Assembly (NCBI RefSeq): GCF_907164845.1
Contig: NZ_OU015430.1
Span: 1,354,001 to 1,418,000, forward strand
DNA from: Lysobacter luteus
GTDB lineage: Bacteria; Pseudomonadota; Gammaproteobacteria; Xanthomonadales; Xanthomonadaceae
Direction of reading: 5' to 3'
DNA: 64,000 nt
In this document: piece after piece, positions 45,796 through 54,789 of the stretch
How positions within the stretch are numbered: position 1 is the stretch's first letter
Layout: the number at the start of each line of letters is the position of its first letter
Notes under the pieces: generated by a model
The model's database searches: none
What the model saw: only the letters and a program-made list of their open reading frames with translations
Told to the model about the DNA's origin: nothing
Made by a program: the position numbers and the translations under genes

Positions 45796-48700
45796 GCATC
45801 GCCGAGCTGAGCCTGAAACGGCCGGTCACCACGATCATGCTGTTCGTGTCGATGTTCGTCATCGGCCTGATCGCGGCGGTGCGCCTGCCCCTGGAGGCGC
45901 TGCCGTCGCTGTCGTTTCCGGCGGTGTTCGTGCAGTTGCCGTACCCGGGGTCGACGCCCGAGGAGGTCGAGCGCACCGTGCTGCGGCCGGCCGAGGAGGC
46001 GCTCTCGACGATGAGCGGCCTGGAGCGGATGGAAGGCCGTGCCAACGCCGATGGCGCGTTCGTCGGCGTGTTCTATTCGGACTGGGACACCGACGTGCAG
46101 ATCGCGGCGTCCGAGGCCCGCGAACGGCTGGACGCGATCCGCGACGAGCTGCCGGAGGACCTGCAGCGCTATTTCGTCGGCAACTTCTCGACCGACGACG
46201 AAGCCATCCTGCAGGTGCGCCTGGCGGGCACGCAGGACCTCACCGGCGCCTACGAGCTGATCGAACGCGAGTTCCAGCGTCCGCTTGAGCGCGTGGCCGG
46301 CGTGGCCAAGGTCGACATCGCCGGTGCACCGCCCAACGAGGTCGAGATCGCGATCGACCCGGAGCGCCTGGGCGCGCACGGCCTCAACCTCAACGAGCTC
46401 AACACGCGTCTGCGTGCAGTGAACTTCTCGCTGTCGGCTGGCCAGATCGAGGCCGGCTCGAAGCGGCTGCGTGTGCAGCCCGTGGGTGAGCTAACCGACC
46501 TGGATCAGCTACGCGACCTGGTGATCAACGATCGTGGCCTTCGGCTGCGCGACATCGCCAATATCCGGCTCAAGCCACAACGCATGGACTACGGCCGTCG
46601 CCTGGATGGGCAGCCGGCGGTCGGTCTGGAGATCTTCAAGGAACGCAACGCCAACCTGGTGGACGTGTCGAAGGCGGCACTGGCCGAGATCGAGCGCATC
46701 CGCCAGCACCCCGACCTGAGCGGTATCCAGGTCAAGGTGATCCAGAACCTCGGCGAGGACGTGACCAGCTCGCTGCTCGAACTGGCCGAGGCTGGTGGCG
46801 TGGGTCTGGTGCTGTCGATCGCGGTGCTGTTCTTCTTCCTGCGCCACTGGCCGTCGACCCTCATGGTGACGCTGGCGATCCCGATCTGCTTCGTGATGAC
46901 GCTGGGCTTCATGTACTTCGCCGGCGTCACCCTCAACGTGCTGTCGCTGATGGGACTGCTGCTGGCGGTTGGCATGTTGGTCGACAACGCGGTGGTGGTG
47001 GTGGAGAGCATCTACCAGGAGCGTGAGAAGCTGCCGGGCCAACCGATGCGCGCCTCTATCATCGGCACCCGCAACGTCGCCATCGCGCTTTCGGCCGGAA
47101 CGCTTTGCCACTGCATCGTCTTCGTGCCGAACCTGTTCGGCGAGACCAACGACATCAGCATCTTCATGTCGCAGATCGCGATCACCATCTCGGTGTCGCT
47201 GCTGGCGTCCTGGCTGGTGGCGGTAAGCCTGATCCCGATGCTGTCGGCGCGGATGAAGACGCCGCCGGCCGTGCGCAACGAGCGCGGCGTGATCCACCGA
47301 TTGCAGACGCGTTACGCCCGGTTCCTGCGCTGGACCCTTGAGCACCGCGGCTGGAGTGTGTTCGGCATCATCATGATCATCGCGGTCAGCATCGTGCCCA
47401 TGACGCAGACCAAGTTCGACATGTTCGGCGGCGGAGAGCAGAGCGGCGAGGCCAACATCTTCTACCAGTGGAACGGCAGCTACACGAAGGAGCAGATCTC
47501 CGACGAAGTGCGCCGGGTCGAGTCGTTCCTCGACGACAACCGCGAGCGCTTCCACATCACCCAGATCTACTCGTGGTACAGCGAGCAGGGCTGGGCGGGC
47601 ACCGAGGTGACGTTCGACGAATCGGTCAAGGATTCGAAGGCCCTGGTCGAGACGATCGGCAAGGAGCTGCCCAAGTCCGCCCGCGCCAAGATCGGCATCG
47701 GCGAGCGCGGCGGTGGCGATGAGGGCGGCAGCGTGCAGGTGCAGCTTGTCGGCGACTCGACGTCGGTGCTGGCCGAGCTGGCCCGCGACATCGTGCCGAT
47801 CCTGGCCAGTAATACCGGGGCCTTGCGCGACGTGCGGGTCGACAGTGGCGACCAGAACAGCGAGCTGACCGTGCGGGTCGACCGCGACCGCGCGGCCGCG
47901 TTCGGCTTCAGCGCACAGGACGTGTCGCAGTTCGTGGCGCTGGCGCTGCGCGGCGCGCAGCTGCGCGACTTCCGCCAGGGCGAGAACGAGGTGCCGGTGT
48001 GGGTGCGTTTCGAAGATGCCGAGAGCTTCGGAGTCGAAGACATCGCCGGCTTCACGGTGCGCGCGCCCGATGGGCGAACCGTGCCGCTGATGGCGATGGT
48101 CGACGTCGCCGTGATCCCGGGCGCCACCGAGATCCGCCGCGACAACCGCCAGACCACCCTGACCATCCAGGCAGGCCTCGCCGGCGAGACCACGGTCCCC
48201 GAAGCGCGCAAGGTGATGGAACGCACGATGGAGGGCATCGCGTTCCCCGCCGGCTATGGCTACAGCTTTGACGGCAGTGCATTCCAGCGCGATTCCGACG
48301 CCCAGTCGCAGATGTTCTTCAACCTGATCATCGCGCTGGTGATGATCTACGTGGTGATGGCCGCGGTGTTCGAGTCGCTGCTGTTCCCGTCAGCGATCAT
48401 GAGCTGCGTGCTGTTCTCGGTGTTCGGCGTGTTCTGGCTGTTCTGGCTCACCGGCACCGCGTTCTCGGTCATGGCCTTCATCGGCATCCTGGTGTTGATG
48501 GGCGTGGTGGTGAACAACGGCATCGTGATGATCGAGCACATCAACAACCTGCGGCGGATGGGCAAGTCGCGCACCGACGCGCTGGTGGAAGGCAGCCGCG
48601 AACGCCTGCGGCCGATCATGATGACGATGGGCACGGCGATCCTGGCGATGGTGCCGATCGCCCTGAGCACGACCGAGGTGCTGGGCGGGATCACCTACTA

Positions 48701-48869
48701 CCCGATGGCACGTGCGGTGGCCGGCGGCTTGGCCTTCTCGACGGTAGTGAGCCTGCTGTTCCTGCCGACGATCTACGCGATCCTCGACGACCTTCGCAAC
48801 TCCACGGTGCGGACGGTACGTCGCGCCCGAGGCGTGGTCCCGGCGGGCTCCAGGGCCGAGCTGGCCTGA
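45792..48869 (+). CDS. RND efflux pump subunit 2 (altered proton relay)
   Basis: This 1025-residue RND transporter has twelve membrane helices and two large periplasmic loops. The fourth helix reads GMLVDNAVVVVES, so the second relay aspartate is N399 (D398 kept). At the lysine position of the tenth helix it has N908 (GVVVNNGIVMIE). It overlaps subunit 1 by 4 bases. The two proteins differ widely, so a heteromeric pump is more likely than redundancy. The substrate cannot be told from sequence. Confidence 0.93.
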   Translation: MSIAELSLKRPVTTIMLFVSMFVIGLIAAVRLPLEALPSLSFPAVFVQLPYPGSTPEEVERTVLRPAEEALSTMSGLERMEGRANADGAFVGVFYSDWDTDVQIAASEARERLDAIRDELPEDLQRYFVGNFSTDDEAILQVRLAGTQDLTGAYELIEREFQRPLERVAGVAKVDIAGAPPNEVEIAIDPERLGAHGLNLNELNTRLRAVNFSLSAGQIEAGSKRLRVQPVGELTDLDQLRDLVINDRGLRLRDIANIRLKPQRMDYGRRLDGQPAVGLEIFKERNANLVDVSKAALAEIERIRQHPDLSGIQVKVIQNLGEDVTSSLLELAEAGGVGLVLSIAVLFFFLRHWPSTLMVTLAIPICFVMTLGFMYFAGVTLNVLSLMGLLLAVGMLVDNAVVVVESIYQEREKLPGQPMRASIIGTRNVAIALSAGTLCHCIVFVPNLFGETNDISIFMSQIAITISVSLLASWLVAVSLIPMLSARMKTPPAVRNERGVIHRLQTRYARFLRWTLEHRGWSVFGIIMIIAVSIVPMTQTKFDMFGGGEQSGEANIFYQWNGSYTKEQISDEVRRVESFLDDNRERFHITQIYSWYSEQGWAGTEVTFDESVKDSKALVETIGKELPKSARAKIGIGERGGGDEGGSVQVQLVGDSTSVLAELARDIVPILASNTGALRDVRVDSGDQNSELTVRVDRDRAAAFGFSAQDVSQFVALALRGAQLRDFRQGENEVPVWVRFEDAESFGVEDIAGFTVRAPDGRTVPLMAMVDVAVIPGATEIRRDNRQTTLTIQAGLAGETTVPEARKVMERTMEGIAFPAGYGYSFDGSAFQRDSDAQSQMFFNLIIALVMIYVVMAAVFESLLFPSAIMSCVLFSVFGVFWLFWLTGTAFSVMAFIGILVLMGVVVNNGIVMIEHINNLRRMGKSRTDALVEGSRERLRPIMMTMGTAILAMVPIALSTTEVLGGITYYPMARAVAGGLAFSTVVSLLFLPTIYAILDDLRNSTVRTVRRARGVVPAGSRAELA

Positions 48870-48953
48870 CGACGGGGCGCGGCTTTCGCCTTGGACGGGC
48901 CCGGCGCGGACGCGTCGAGCCCGTCTGAAGGGTGACGAGCCCGATACCGCCGG

Positions 48954-50171
48954 TCAGACCAGCGTGCCGAGCATCCTGAGCCCGCCCGTCCACACACCGA
49001 TCGCCGTGCCCAGGCTGGTCAGGAAGAAGTTGAGCAGCACCCGGGCCACCCGGTTGCGCCACCAGCCGCGCACCGTCTGTACGTCGCCACGCAGCGCCAT
49101 GAAGTCGGCGTAGGTCGGCTTGCGCAGCCACGCTTCGGTCAGGGCGCTCAAGGTGCCGGAAGCGAGGGCGGGGTGGAGCGGGGTGATGGGGGAGGCGAGG
49201 AACGCGACGATGATGCTCAACGGGTGGCCGCCGGCGATGGCGCAGCCGATCGCGCCGAGCACGCCGGTCGCCAGCACCCACTGCAGCAACAGGTCCGACC
49301 CGACGTCGATGCCGCCCTGCCAGAAGCCCCAGGCAAACCCGCCGATGACGAAGGTCGCCAGTGCGAGCGTGAACCAGGGCACGCCGCTCTTTTCCGGCAG
49401 CGCCTCGAGCGATTCGCGGATGCCGGCCGCCGGGCGCTGTTCCTCGCGCAGGTGGCGCGCCATTCCCTGGAGGTGGCCTGCGCCGACCACGGCCAGCACC
49501 TCGCGTATCTCAGGGCCGGATGTTTCGCCGACTTCCCGCAGGCGGGCGGCCATGTACCGGTCGCGCTCGGCGATCACGGTTTCGTAGATTTCCGGGCTCT
49601 CGCTGGCGAACTCGTTGAAGCTCGCTTCCAGCATGTCGCCCTGCTTGAGCTTCTCGATCTCGTCGTGGCCAACGTCCTCGCTGACCAGCAGCGACCCGAG
49701 CAGACCACCACCGAGCTTGGCGCGGCCCCAGAAGCCCAGCCGGGCCGACGCACGCTTGAAGGTCAAGCCGACCTCACGGTCGATCAGGTGCACCGGCAGC
49801 CCCTGTTCGCGGGCCTGCAGGGCCGCCAGCTTCAGTTCGGCACCGGGTTCGATCCCGAGCTGCTCGGCGAGCCGGCGCTGGTAGGCCGACAGGGCCAGGT
49901 TGGCGGCGAACATCGCCGTGCGCCCCGTGCGGATCACCTGGATGAGGTCGAGCTTCGCCAGTGCGTCCGGTTCCGTGAGCGCCTGCAGTCGCGGTTCATC
50001 CAGCTCGACCGCCACGGCGTCGTAGCCGCCGTCCGCGATCGCGCTTCGGACGGCATCCACGCTCGCCTGCGAGACGTGCGCGGTGCCCAGCAGGGTGTAG
50101 CGCACGCCGTCGCGCTCGACGATGGCATGGGGTTGTCCCTCCGGCACGCCCGGCGGCATGCCCTCAGCCAC
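48954..50171 (-). CDS. TraB/PrgY family membrane protein
   Basis: This 405-residue protein has an N-terminal TraB domain (about 15-235) with YTLLGTAHVSQASVD and VAVELDEPRLQAL. The later VVGAGHLQGMARHL is the second conserved histidine motif. A C-terminal membrane part with several helices (about 265-400) follows. PrgY inhibits peptide pheromone in enterococci, and the fold is related to Tiki-type proteases, but the role in Gram-negatives is unknown. The start may be GTG at 50171 or ATG at 50159. Confidence 0.88.
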   Translation of the reverse strand: MAEGMPPGVPEGQPHAIVERDGVRYTLLGTAHVSQASVDAVRSAIADGGYDAVAVELDEPRLQALTEPDALAKLDLIQVIRTGRTAMFAANLALSAYQRRLAEQLGIEPGAELKLAALQAREQGLPVHLIDREVGLTFKRASARLGFWGRAKLGGGLLGSLLVSEDVGHDEIEKLKQGDMLEASFNEFASESPEIYETVIAERDRYMAARLREVGETSGPEIREVLAVVGAGHLQGMARHLREEQRPAAGIRESLEALPEKSGVPWFTLALATFVIGGFAWGFWQGGIDVGSDLLLQWVLATGVLGAIGCAIAGGHPLSIIVAFLASPITPLHPALASGTLSALTEAWLRKPTYADFMALRGDVQTVRGWWRNRVARVLLNFFLTSLGTAIGVWTGGLRMLGTLV

Positions 50172-50331
50172 GGCCGTGACCCGCCATGTCGATGCGCGGC
50201 GCAGGGCGGGAAGGCAGGGTCGTCGGGTCGATCAGCGGCATGGGGCATTCGGCTCGTTGACGCACGGGCGTGCGCGAACCGCCCAGCTTAGGGCCTGCAT
50301 CAGGCCCCAGCAAACCCGACCGCGCAGCGGT

Positions 50332-51240
50332 TCATGCAACGCCGTAGGGCAGGTTGGGGGACGACACCAGACGGTCGCCGACGGCGTCGCCACCGAGGAA
50401 CCTCAGGATCGCGTCAAGCACCATGGGATCGCCAAGGATGCGGTGGTGGCCGAGTCCACGAGTATCGAGCAGGCGGGCACCGCGCCAGTGTCGCGCCCAG
50501 CGCTCGCCTTCGCACCACGGGACCTCGCGGTCCTCGAGGTCATGCACGATCAGGGCGGGGCGGTTGATCGCCGGTGCGTTGCGCTCGGCCATCAGATCCT
50601 CGAAGTGGATCGGCAGGCGCGCCTGGAACAATTCGAACATTCCGCGACGCAGGTGCTCCGCCAGGCCGACCTGCCGTGCGAACCGCCGGCCCGCATCGAC
50701 CGGGTCCGCGGCCGGTGCCAGCAGCACCGCGCGATCAGCCTGCAGCCCGCGGGCGAGCGCCAGGCCGGCCGCGGCGCCACCGAGCGAGTGGCCAATGACC
50801 GCTGCCGCCGGCCCGGTCACGCGGCCCACCTCGAGCAGCCGGTCGGTGAACTCTTCGAGGTTGCTCGTTTCGCCGTCGCTCCGCCCGTGCGCGGCCTGGT
50901 CGAACCCGACAACGGCAAAGCCGGCGGTACGCAGCGCAGGGACCCATGGGAGCACCCGTGCACCGTGGCTGGACCACCCGTGCGAGAACAACAAGTAAGG
51001 CTGGGTGGCCGGGTCACCCCAGAGGTAGCGGGTGATCGAGGCACCGCCGGCACGCACGACATCCTGCCGCGCGTCGCCGGTCGCCGCGGACAGCGCGCGC
51101 TCGCGTGAACCGGGATAGGGCGTGCTGAACAAAGTGGCGGCACGCTCGACCGTGGCGGTTGGGCTCAGGACTCCACCCGCGCGGAAGCCGAGGCGAAGCG
51201 CTTTCCACTTGAGATAAGTGCGAACGTTCGTGCTAATCAT
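50332..51240 (-). CDS. Alpha/beta hydrolase
   Basis: This 302-residue protein has an alpha/beta hydrolase fold. The oxyanion region SHGWSSHGARV, nucleophile elbow GHSLGG, acid in VHDLEDREVPW and histidine in GLGHHRIL give a full catalytic set. There is no signal peptide. It follows the TetR gene by 36 bases, so it is probably the regulator's target; the substrate is unknown. Confidence 0.9.
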   Translation of the reverse strand: MISTNVRTYLKWKALRLGFRAGGVLSPTATVERAATLFSTPYPGSRERALSAATGDARQDVVRAGGASITRYLWGDPATQPYLLFSHGWSSHGARVLPWVPALRTAGFAVVGFDQAAHGRSDGETSNLEEFTDRLLEVGRVTGPAAAVIGHSLGGAAAGLALARGLQADRAVLLAPAADPVDAGRRFARQVGLAEHLRRGMFELFQARLPIHFEDLMAERNAPAINRPALIVHDLEDREVPWCEGERWARHWRGARLLDTRGLGHHRILGDPMVLDAILRFLGGDAVGDRLVSSPNLPYGVA

Positions 51241-51276
51241 GGGGGTGGCCTGTTTTAGGGGACGTCTCTGTGGCTG

Positions 51277-51885
51277 TCAGGGGAGGGCAGCTGCCTCGAT
51301 CAACCGCTCGAACGCACGGATCCCGCGGGAACGTGCCGCCTCGTAGCCGTACAACCCGGCGTCGTGATGGACCAGCAGTGGCAGTGCGTAGATCTCGAAG
51401 ACCAGCTGTTCGACGTCGATATCGGGACGCAGCTCGCCTTCCTCGATTGCAAGGGAAACCGCTTTGGCGAGCGCCTGGCGCCATTGCCGGTCCTGCCGCA
51501 GCAGCAGGTCGCGCTGCGGCCCCGGGCGGTCGTCGTACTCGCTGACGGCCGCGAGGAACAGGCAGCCGCCGTCGTCCTCGTGACGCACCCAGTCGAACCA
51601 CTGTTCGATGACCGCGCGAAGCCGTGCAAGACCACGCGGCCGACGCACGGCTGGCTGGAACACGTGCGAGACGAAGCGCTGCGCTGCGGTTTCCAGCACT
51701 GCCAGCTGCAAGTCCTCGCGCGAACCGAAGTGCGCGAACACACCGCTTTTCGACATGCCGACCGCATGGGCCAAGGCCCCGATCGAAAGGCCTTCAAGCC
51801 CCGCCGAACACGCGATCGCATAGGCGTGGTCGAGGATCGCGTCGCGGGTGGCGGCACCCTTCGAGGTGGCGGACAGTGCAGGCAT
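51277..51885 (-). CDS. TetR family regulator
   Basis: This 202-residue regulator has an N-terminal helix-turn-helix (about 12-58) with ILDHAYAIACSAGLEGLSIG, GMSKSGVFAHFGSREDLQ and a ligand-binding C-terminal domain. It lies upstream of the hydrolase gene on the same strand and after aguB. It probably controls the hydrolase; the ligand is unknown. Confidence 0.92.
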   Translation of the reverse strand: MPALSATSKGAATRDAILDHAYAIACSAGLEGLSIGALAHAVGMSKSGVFAHFGSREDLQLAVLETAAQRFVSHVFQPAVRRPRGLARLRAVIEQWFDWVRHEDDGGCLFLAAVSEYDDRPGPQRDLLLRQDRQWRQALAKAVSLAIEEGELRPDIDVEQLVFEIYALPLLVHHDAGLYGYEAARSRGIRAFERLIEAAALP

Positions 51886-51941
51886 GGGCGGAAAATAGCA
51901 CGCCCGTTCGATTATTACCTGCCGTTCGTCGGCGCTCCTGA

Positions 51942-52826
51942 TCAGTCCCGATAGCGCTTGAGCAGGTCACCGTAGGCGTCGATCCGGCGGTCGCGCAGGA
52001 ACGGCCAGATACGCCGCACGTGCTCGCTGCGCTGCAGGTCGACCTCGGCCATCAGGATTTCCGGGTCGCCACCCGCTTCGGCAAGGAACTCGCCCTGCGG
52101 TCCCAGCACGTGGCTGCTGCCCCAGAAGTCGATCCCCGAAGCGTTCATCGGCGACGGTTCGTGCCCGACGCGGTTGCAGGACAGCACCGGCAAGCCATTG
52201 GCGACCGCATGCCCGCGGTGGCTGAGGATCCACGCATCCCGCTGGCGGGTCTTCTCGGCCTGGTCGTCGTCGGGATCCCAGCCGATCGCGGTCGGGTAGA
52301 GCAGCAGTTCCGCGCCGGCCAGCGCCATCAGTCGCGCGCCTTCGGGATACCACTGGTCCCAGCAGACCAGCACGCCCAGGCGCCCCACCGAGGTATCGAT
52401 CGGCTCGAAACCGATGTCCCCCGGGGTGAAGTAGAACTTCTCGTAAAAGCCCGGATCGTCCGGGATATGCATCTTGCGGTACTTGCCGGCGACGCTGCCG
52501 TCGGTTTCGAAGACCACCGCAGTGTTGTGGTACAGCCCGGCCGCGCGGCGTTCGAACAGCGAGCTGACCAGCACGACGCCGTGCTCGCGGGCGAGCCGGC
52601 CGAGACGCTCGGTGCTGGGGCCAGGAATCGGCTCGGCCAGGTCGAACTCGCAGACATCCTCGTGCTGGCAGAAGTACGCGCCGTTGTGCAGCTCCTGCAG
52701 CAGCACCAGGCGTGCGCCGCGGCGCGCGGCTTCGGCCACGCGTTGCTCGATCACCGACAGGTTGGCTTCCGCATCACCGTGGTTGCGTTCCTGGATCAGG
52801 GCGACGGGCAGGGTCTGCTTCTTCAT
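51942..52826 (-). CDS. aguB: N-carbamoylputrescine amidase
   Basis: This 294-residue nitrilase-superfamily enzyme converts N-carbamoylputrescine to putrescine. The catalytic triad is E45 (LLQELHNG), K118 (GKYRKMHIP) and C155 (VLVCWDQWYPE). The length and the segment FFxFTPGD-like (FYFTPGDIGFEP) fit AguB. The ATG at 52826 is chosen over an upstream in-frame start. It follows aguA by 75 bases, giving the agmatine route to putrescine. Confidence 0.95.
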   Translation of the reverse strand: MKKQTLPVALIQERNHGDAEANLSVIEQRVAEAARRGARLVLLQELHNGAYFCQHEDVCEFDLAEPIPGPSTERLGRLAREHGVVLVSSLFERRAAGLYHNTAVVFETDGSVAGKYRKMHIPDDPGFYEKFYFTPGDIGFEPIDTSVGRLGVLVCWDQWYPEGARLMALAGAELLLYPTAIGWDPDDDQAEKTRQRDAWILSHRGHAVANGLPVLSCNRVGHEPSPMNASGIDFWGSSHVLGPQGEFLAEAGGDPEILMAEVDLQRSEHVRRIWPFLRDRRIDAYGDLLKRYRD

Positions 52827-52901
52827 TGCGGGGGTCCGGGTTGGGCCGCCGGGGTCGGGCGGCTCGACGGCCACGGTCGCATGGCTGCCGTGGCCGGAAG
52901 G

Positions 52902-53939
52902 TCAACTGGCGACGAGGCCTTCGGGCAACTGCATGGTGATGCAGTGCAGGCTGCCGTTCTGCCAGATCAGCGGGCGGCAGGGCACCTGCACGATCTCGCG
53001 ATCGGGAAAAGCCTGCTGCAGCACGCCGGCCGCGACGCTGTCGGCCGGATCGTCATAGGCCGGCATCAGCACCGCTCCGTTGACGATGAGGAAGTTGGCG
53101 TAACTTGCGGCCAGGCGCCTGCCTGCATCGAGCACCGGCTCCGGCCACGGCAGTTCGAACAACCGGTAGGGCTGGCCATCGCGCGTGCGCAACGCGGCCA
53201 GCTCGGCCGCCATCGCCCGGAGCTCGGCGTAGTGGGAGTCGGCGGGGTCGTTGCAGCCCTGGTAGACGATCGCGTCAGGAGCGGCGAAACGGGCCAGGGT
53301 GTCGATATGGGCGTCGGTGTCATCGCCCTCGAGGTAGCCGTGGTCCAGCCAGAGCACGCGGTCCTGGTGCAACCAGCCCGACAGCCGGCGGTCGAGCTCG
53401 CCGCGGGACGCCTGCGGGTGGCGTTCGTGCAGGCACTTCCAGGTGGTCAGCAGGGTGCCGGCACCATCGGTTTCGATGGCGCCGCCTTCGAGGGCGAAGT
53501 CGATGCTGTCGTGGCGGTCGGCGCGGAAGGTGTCCCGCTCGACCAGGCCTTCGACCAGCTCGTCGTCGCGAGTGGCCTCGAACTTCCCGCCCCAGCCGGT
53601 GAAGCGGAAATCGAGCAGGCGGAACCCGTCGCCGTCGCGGAGCGTGATCGGACCCGAGTCGCGCAGCCAGGTGTCGTCGTAATCGATCCCGATGAACCGG
53701 ACCCGTTCCATGTCGACCCGCGCCGAGGCGAGCCGCGCGCGCGCATACGCCTCGACGTCGTCATTGGCGACGCACACCAGCACCGGCTGGAACCGGGTGA
53801 TCGCCACGACCAGGGCGATGTACGTCTCCTCGACCTCGCCCAGCCGCTCGGCCCAGTCGGTCTCGGCATGCGGCCAAGCGATCAGGATCGCCGACTGGCG
53901 CTCCCACTCGGCGGGAAAGCGTGGTGCAGATCCGGTCAT
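52902..53939 (-). CDS. aguA: Agmatine deiminase
   Basis: This 345-residue guanidino-modifying enzyme converts agmatine to N-carbamoylputrescine. Motifs are WPHAETDW, YDDTWLRDSGPI, EGGAIETDG, LDHGYLEGDDTDAHID and the nucleophile C333 in GSLHCITMQLP. It is paired with aguB. The small secreted protein gene lies 13 bases upstream on the same strand. Confidence 0.96.
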   Translation of the reverse strand: MTGSAPRFPAEWERQSAILIAWPHAETDWAERLGEVEETYIALVVAITRFQPVLVCVANDDVEAYARARLASARVDMERVRFIGIDYDDTWLRDSGPITLRDGDGFRLLDFRFTGWGGKFEATRDDELVEGLVERDTFRADRHDSIDFALEGGAIETDGAGTLLTTWKCLHERHPQASRGELDRRLSGWLHQDRVLWLDHGYLEGDDTDAHIDTLARFAAPDAIVYQGCNDPADSHYAELRAMAAELAALRTRDGQPYRLFELPWPEPVLDAGRRLAASYANFLIVNGAVLMPAYDDPADSVAAGVLQQAFPDREIVQVPCRPLIWQNGSLHCITMQLPEGLVAS

Positions 53940-53952
53940 GCGGGCGTCTTGG

Positions 53953-54282
53953 TCAGAGGATGGGCGGCTTGGGGCCGATTTCGGCCGTGGTCGCCTTGTT
54001 GGCGACGACGTCGATCACGCGGTTCTTCTCGAAGTACACGGTGAACTCCGGGTAGGCCCAGCGGTTGATCGTCGGCCACTGGCTCTTCTGCCCGCCGCGC
54101 GGATCCATGCGTTCGGCCGGGGCGCCGAAGCGGGCCTCGACCTGGGCCATGCTCTGGCCACGCAGCGGCAGGCTCGCCGCGGGTTCGTGCTGCACGCGCT
54201 CGATGAGCAGGGTCTCGGCGGAAGCGGTGCCGGCAACCGCCAGCAGGGCGATCAGCGGAAGTGCGGCGATGCTGGTCTTCAT
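53953..54282 (-). CDS. Small secreted protein of unknown function, BamE/SmpA-like pattern
   Basis: This 109-residue protein has a clear signal peptide (MKTSIAALPLIALLAVAGTASA). The mature part has GQSMAQVEARFGAPAE, then PTINRWAYPEFTVYFEKNRVIDVV. The pattern of a helix with MxxVxxxFGxP and a beta-strand end recalls the small BamE/SmpA fold, but I cannot assign it. The ATG at 54282 is set by the signal peptide. It lies 13 bases before aguA, so cotranscription is possible without showing a shared role. Confidence 0.75.
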   Translation of the reverse strand: MKTSIAALPLIALLAVAGTASAETLLIERVQHEPAASLPLRGQSMAQVEARFGAPAERMDPRGGQKSQWPTINRWAYPEFTVYFEKNRVIDVVANKATTAEIGPKPPIL

Positions 54283-54419
54283 TGGAGTCCCCTGTCGTAA
54301 TCGGGTGATGGTTCGGATCACATGGCTGTTCACATGCGGGCCGATTGTATGCGGCTATGCCGTGCCGGACAGCAAACCACTGTCACGGAACCCGGGGCGG
54401 GTGGCCACGCTGCACACCA

Positions 54420-54446
54420 CAAAAAAGCCGCCCGGAGGCGGCTTTC
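54420..54446 (-). terminator. Rho-independent terminator after rpmJ
   Basis: Stem GCCGCC (54427-54432), CGGA loop, GGCGGC (54437-54442), extended by AAA/TTT, with six A on the plus side giving a T-tract on the minus strand. It ends the rpmJ transcript. Confidence 0.8.
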
Positions 54447-54507
54447 TGGTCGAACACGCCGATCGAACCGATCGACGGATGCCGGCGGAACCGGCACCGT
54501 TCGCGTC

Positions 54508-54633
54508 TCAGCGCTGGCGGGCCTTGAAACGCGGGTTCGACTTGCAAATCACGAAGACCTTGCCACGACGGCGGACGACTTTGCAGTCGCGGTGACGGTT
54601 CTTCGCCGACTTCAGGGAGGACAGGACCTTCAT
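54508..54633 (-). CDS. rpmJ: 50S ribosomal protein L36, zinc-ligand-poor type
   Basis: This 41-residue ribosomal protein reads [17 protein letters not shown], followed by [19 protein letters not shown]. Zinc-binding L36 has C-x2-C ... C ... H; here the first cysteine and the last histidine are missing, leaving C17 and C30. This matches the C-minus form (E. coli YkgO type). GAGG lies before the ATG, and a terminator follows. A zinc-binding copy could exist elsewhere in the genome. Confidence 0.93.
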   Translation of the reverse strand: MKVLSSLKSAKNRHRDCKVVRRRGKVFVICKSNPRFKARQR

Positions 54634-54777
54634 GACAGACCTCGGCAACGGGGAAATTAAGCAAGCCCGCGATGATAGCGGGTCTTTGCCTGTCGGATCA
54701 AGTGGTTGCGACCCGCCGCTTCGGGATTGTTCCCCCCGTCGCCAGCCGCGGCCAGCGGGGCGGCGGCGCCAAGACCG

Positions 54778-54783
54778 CATAAT
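54778..54783 (+). promoter_or_regulatory. -10-like box implying leaderless cmk mRNA
   Basis: CATAAT ends seven bases before the cmk ATG. No Shine-Dalgarno sequence lies between them, so transcription and translation may start at the same place. Confidence 0.35.
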
Positions 54784-54789
54784 GCCCGC

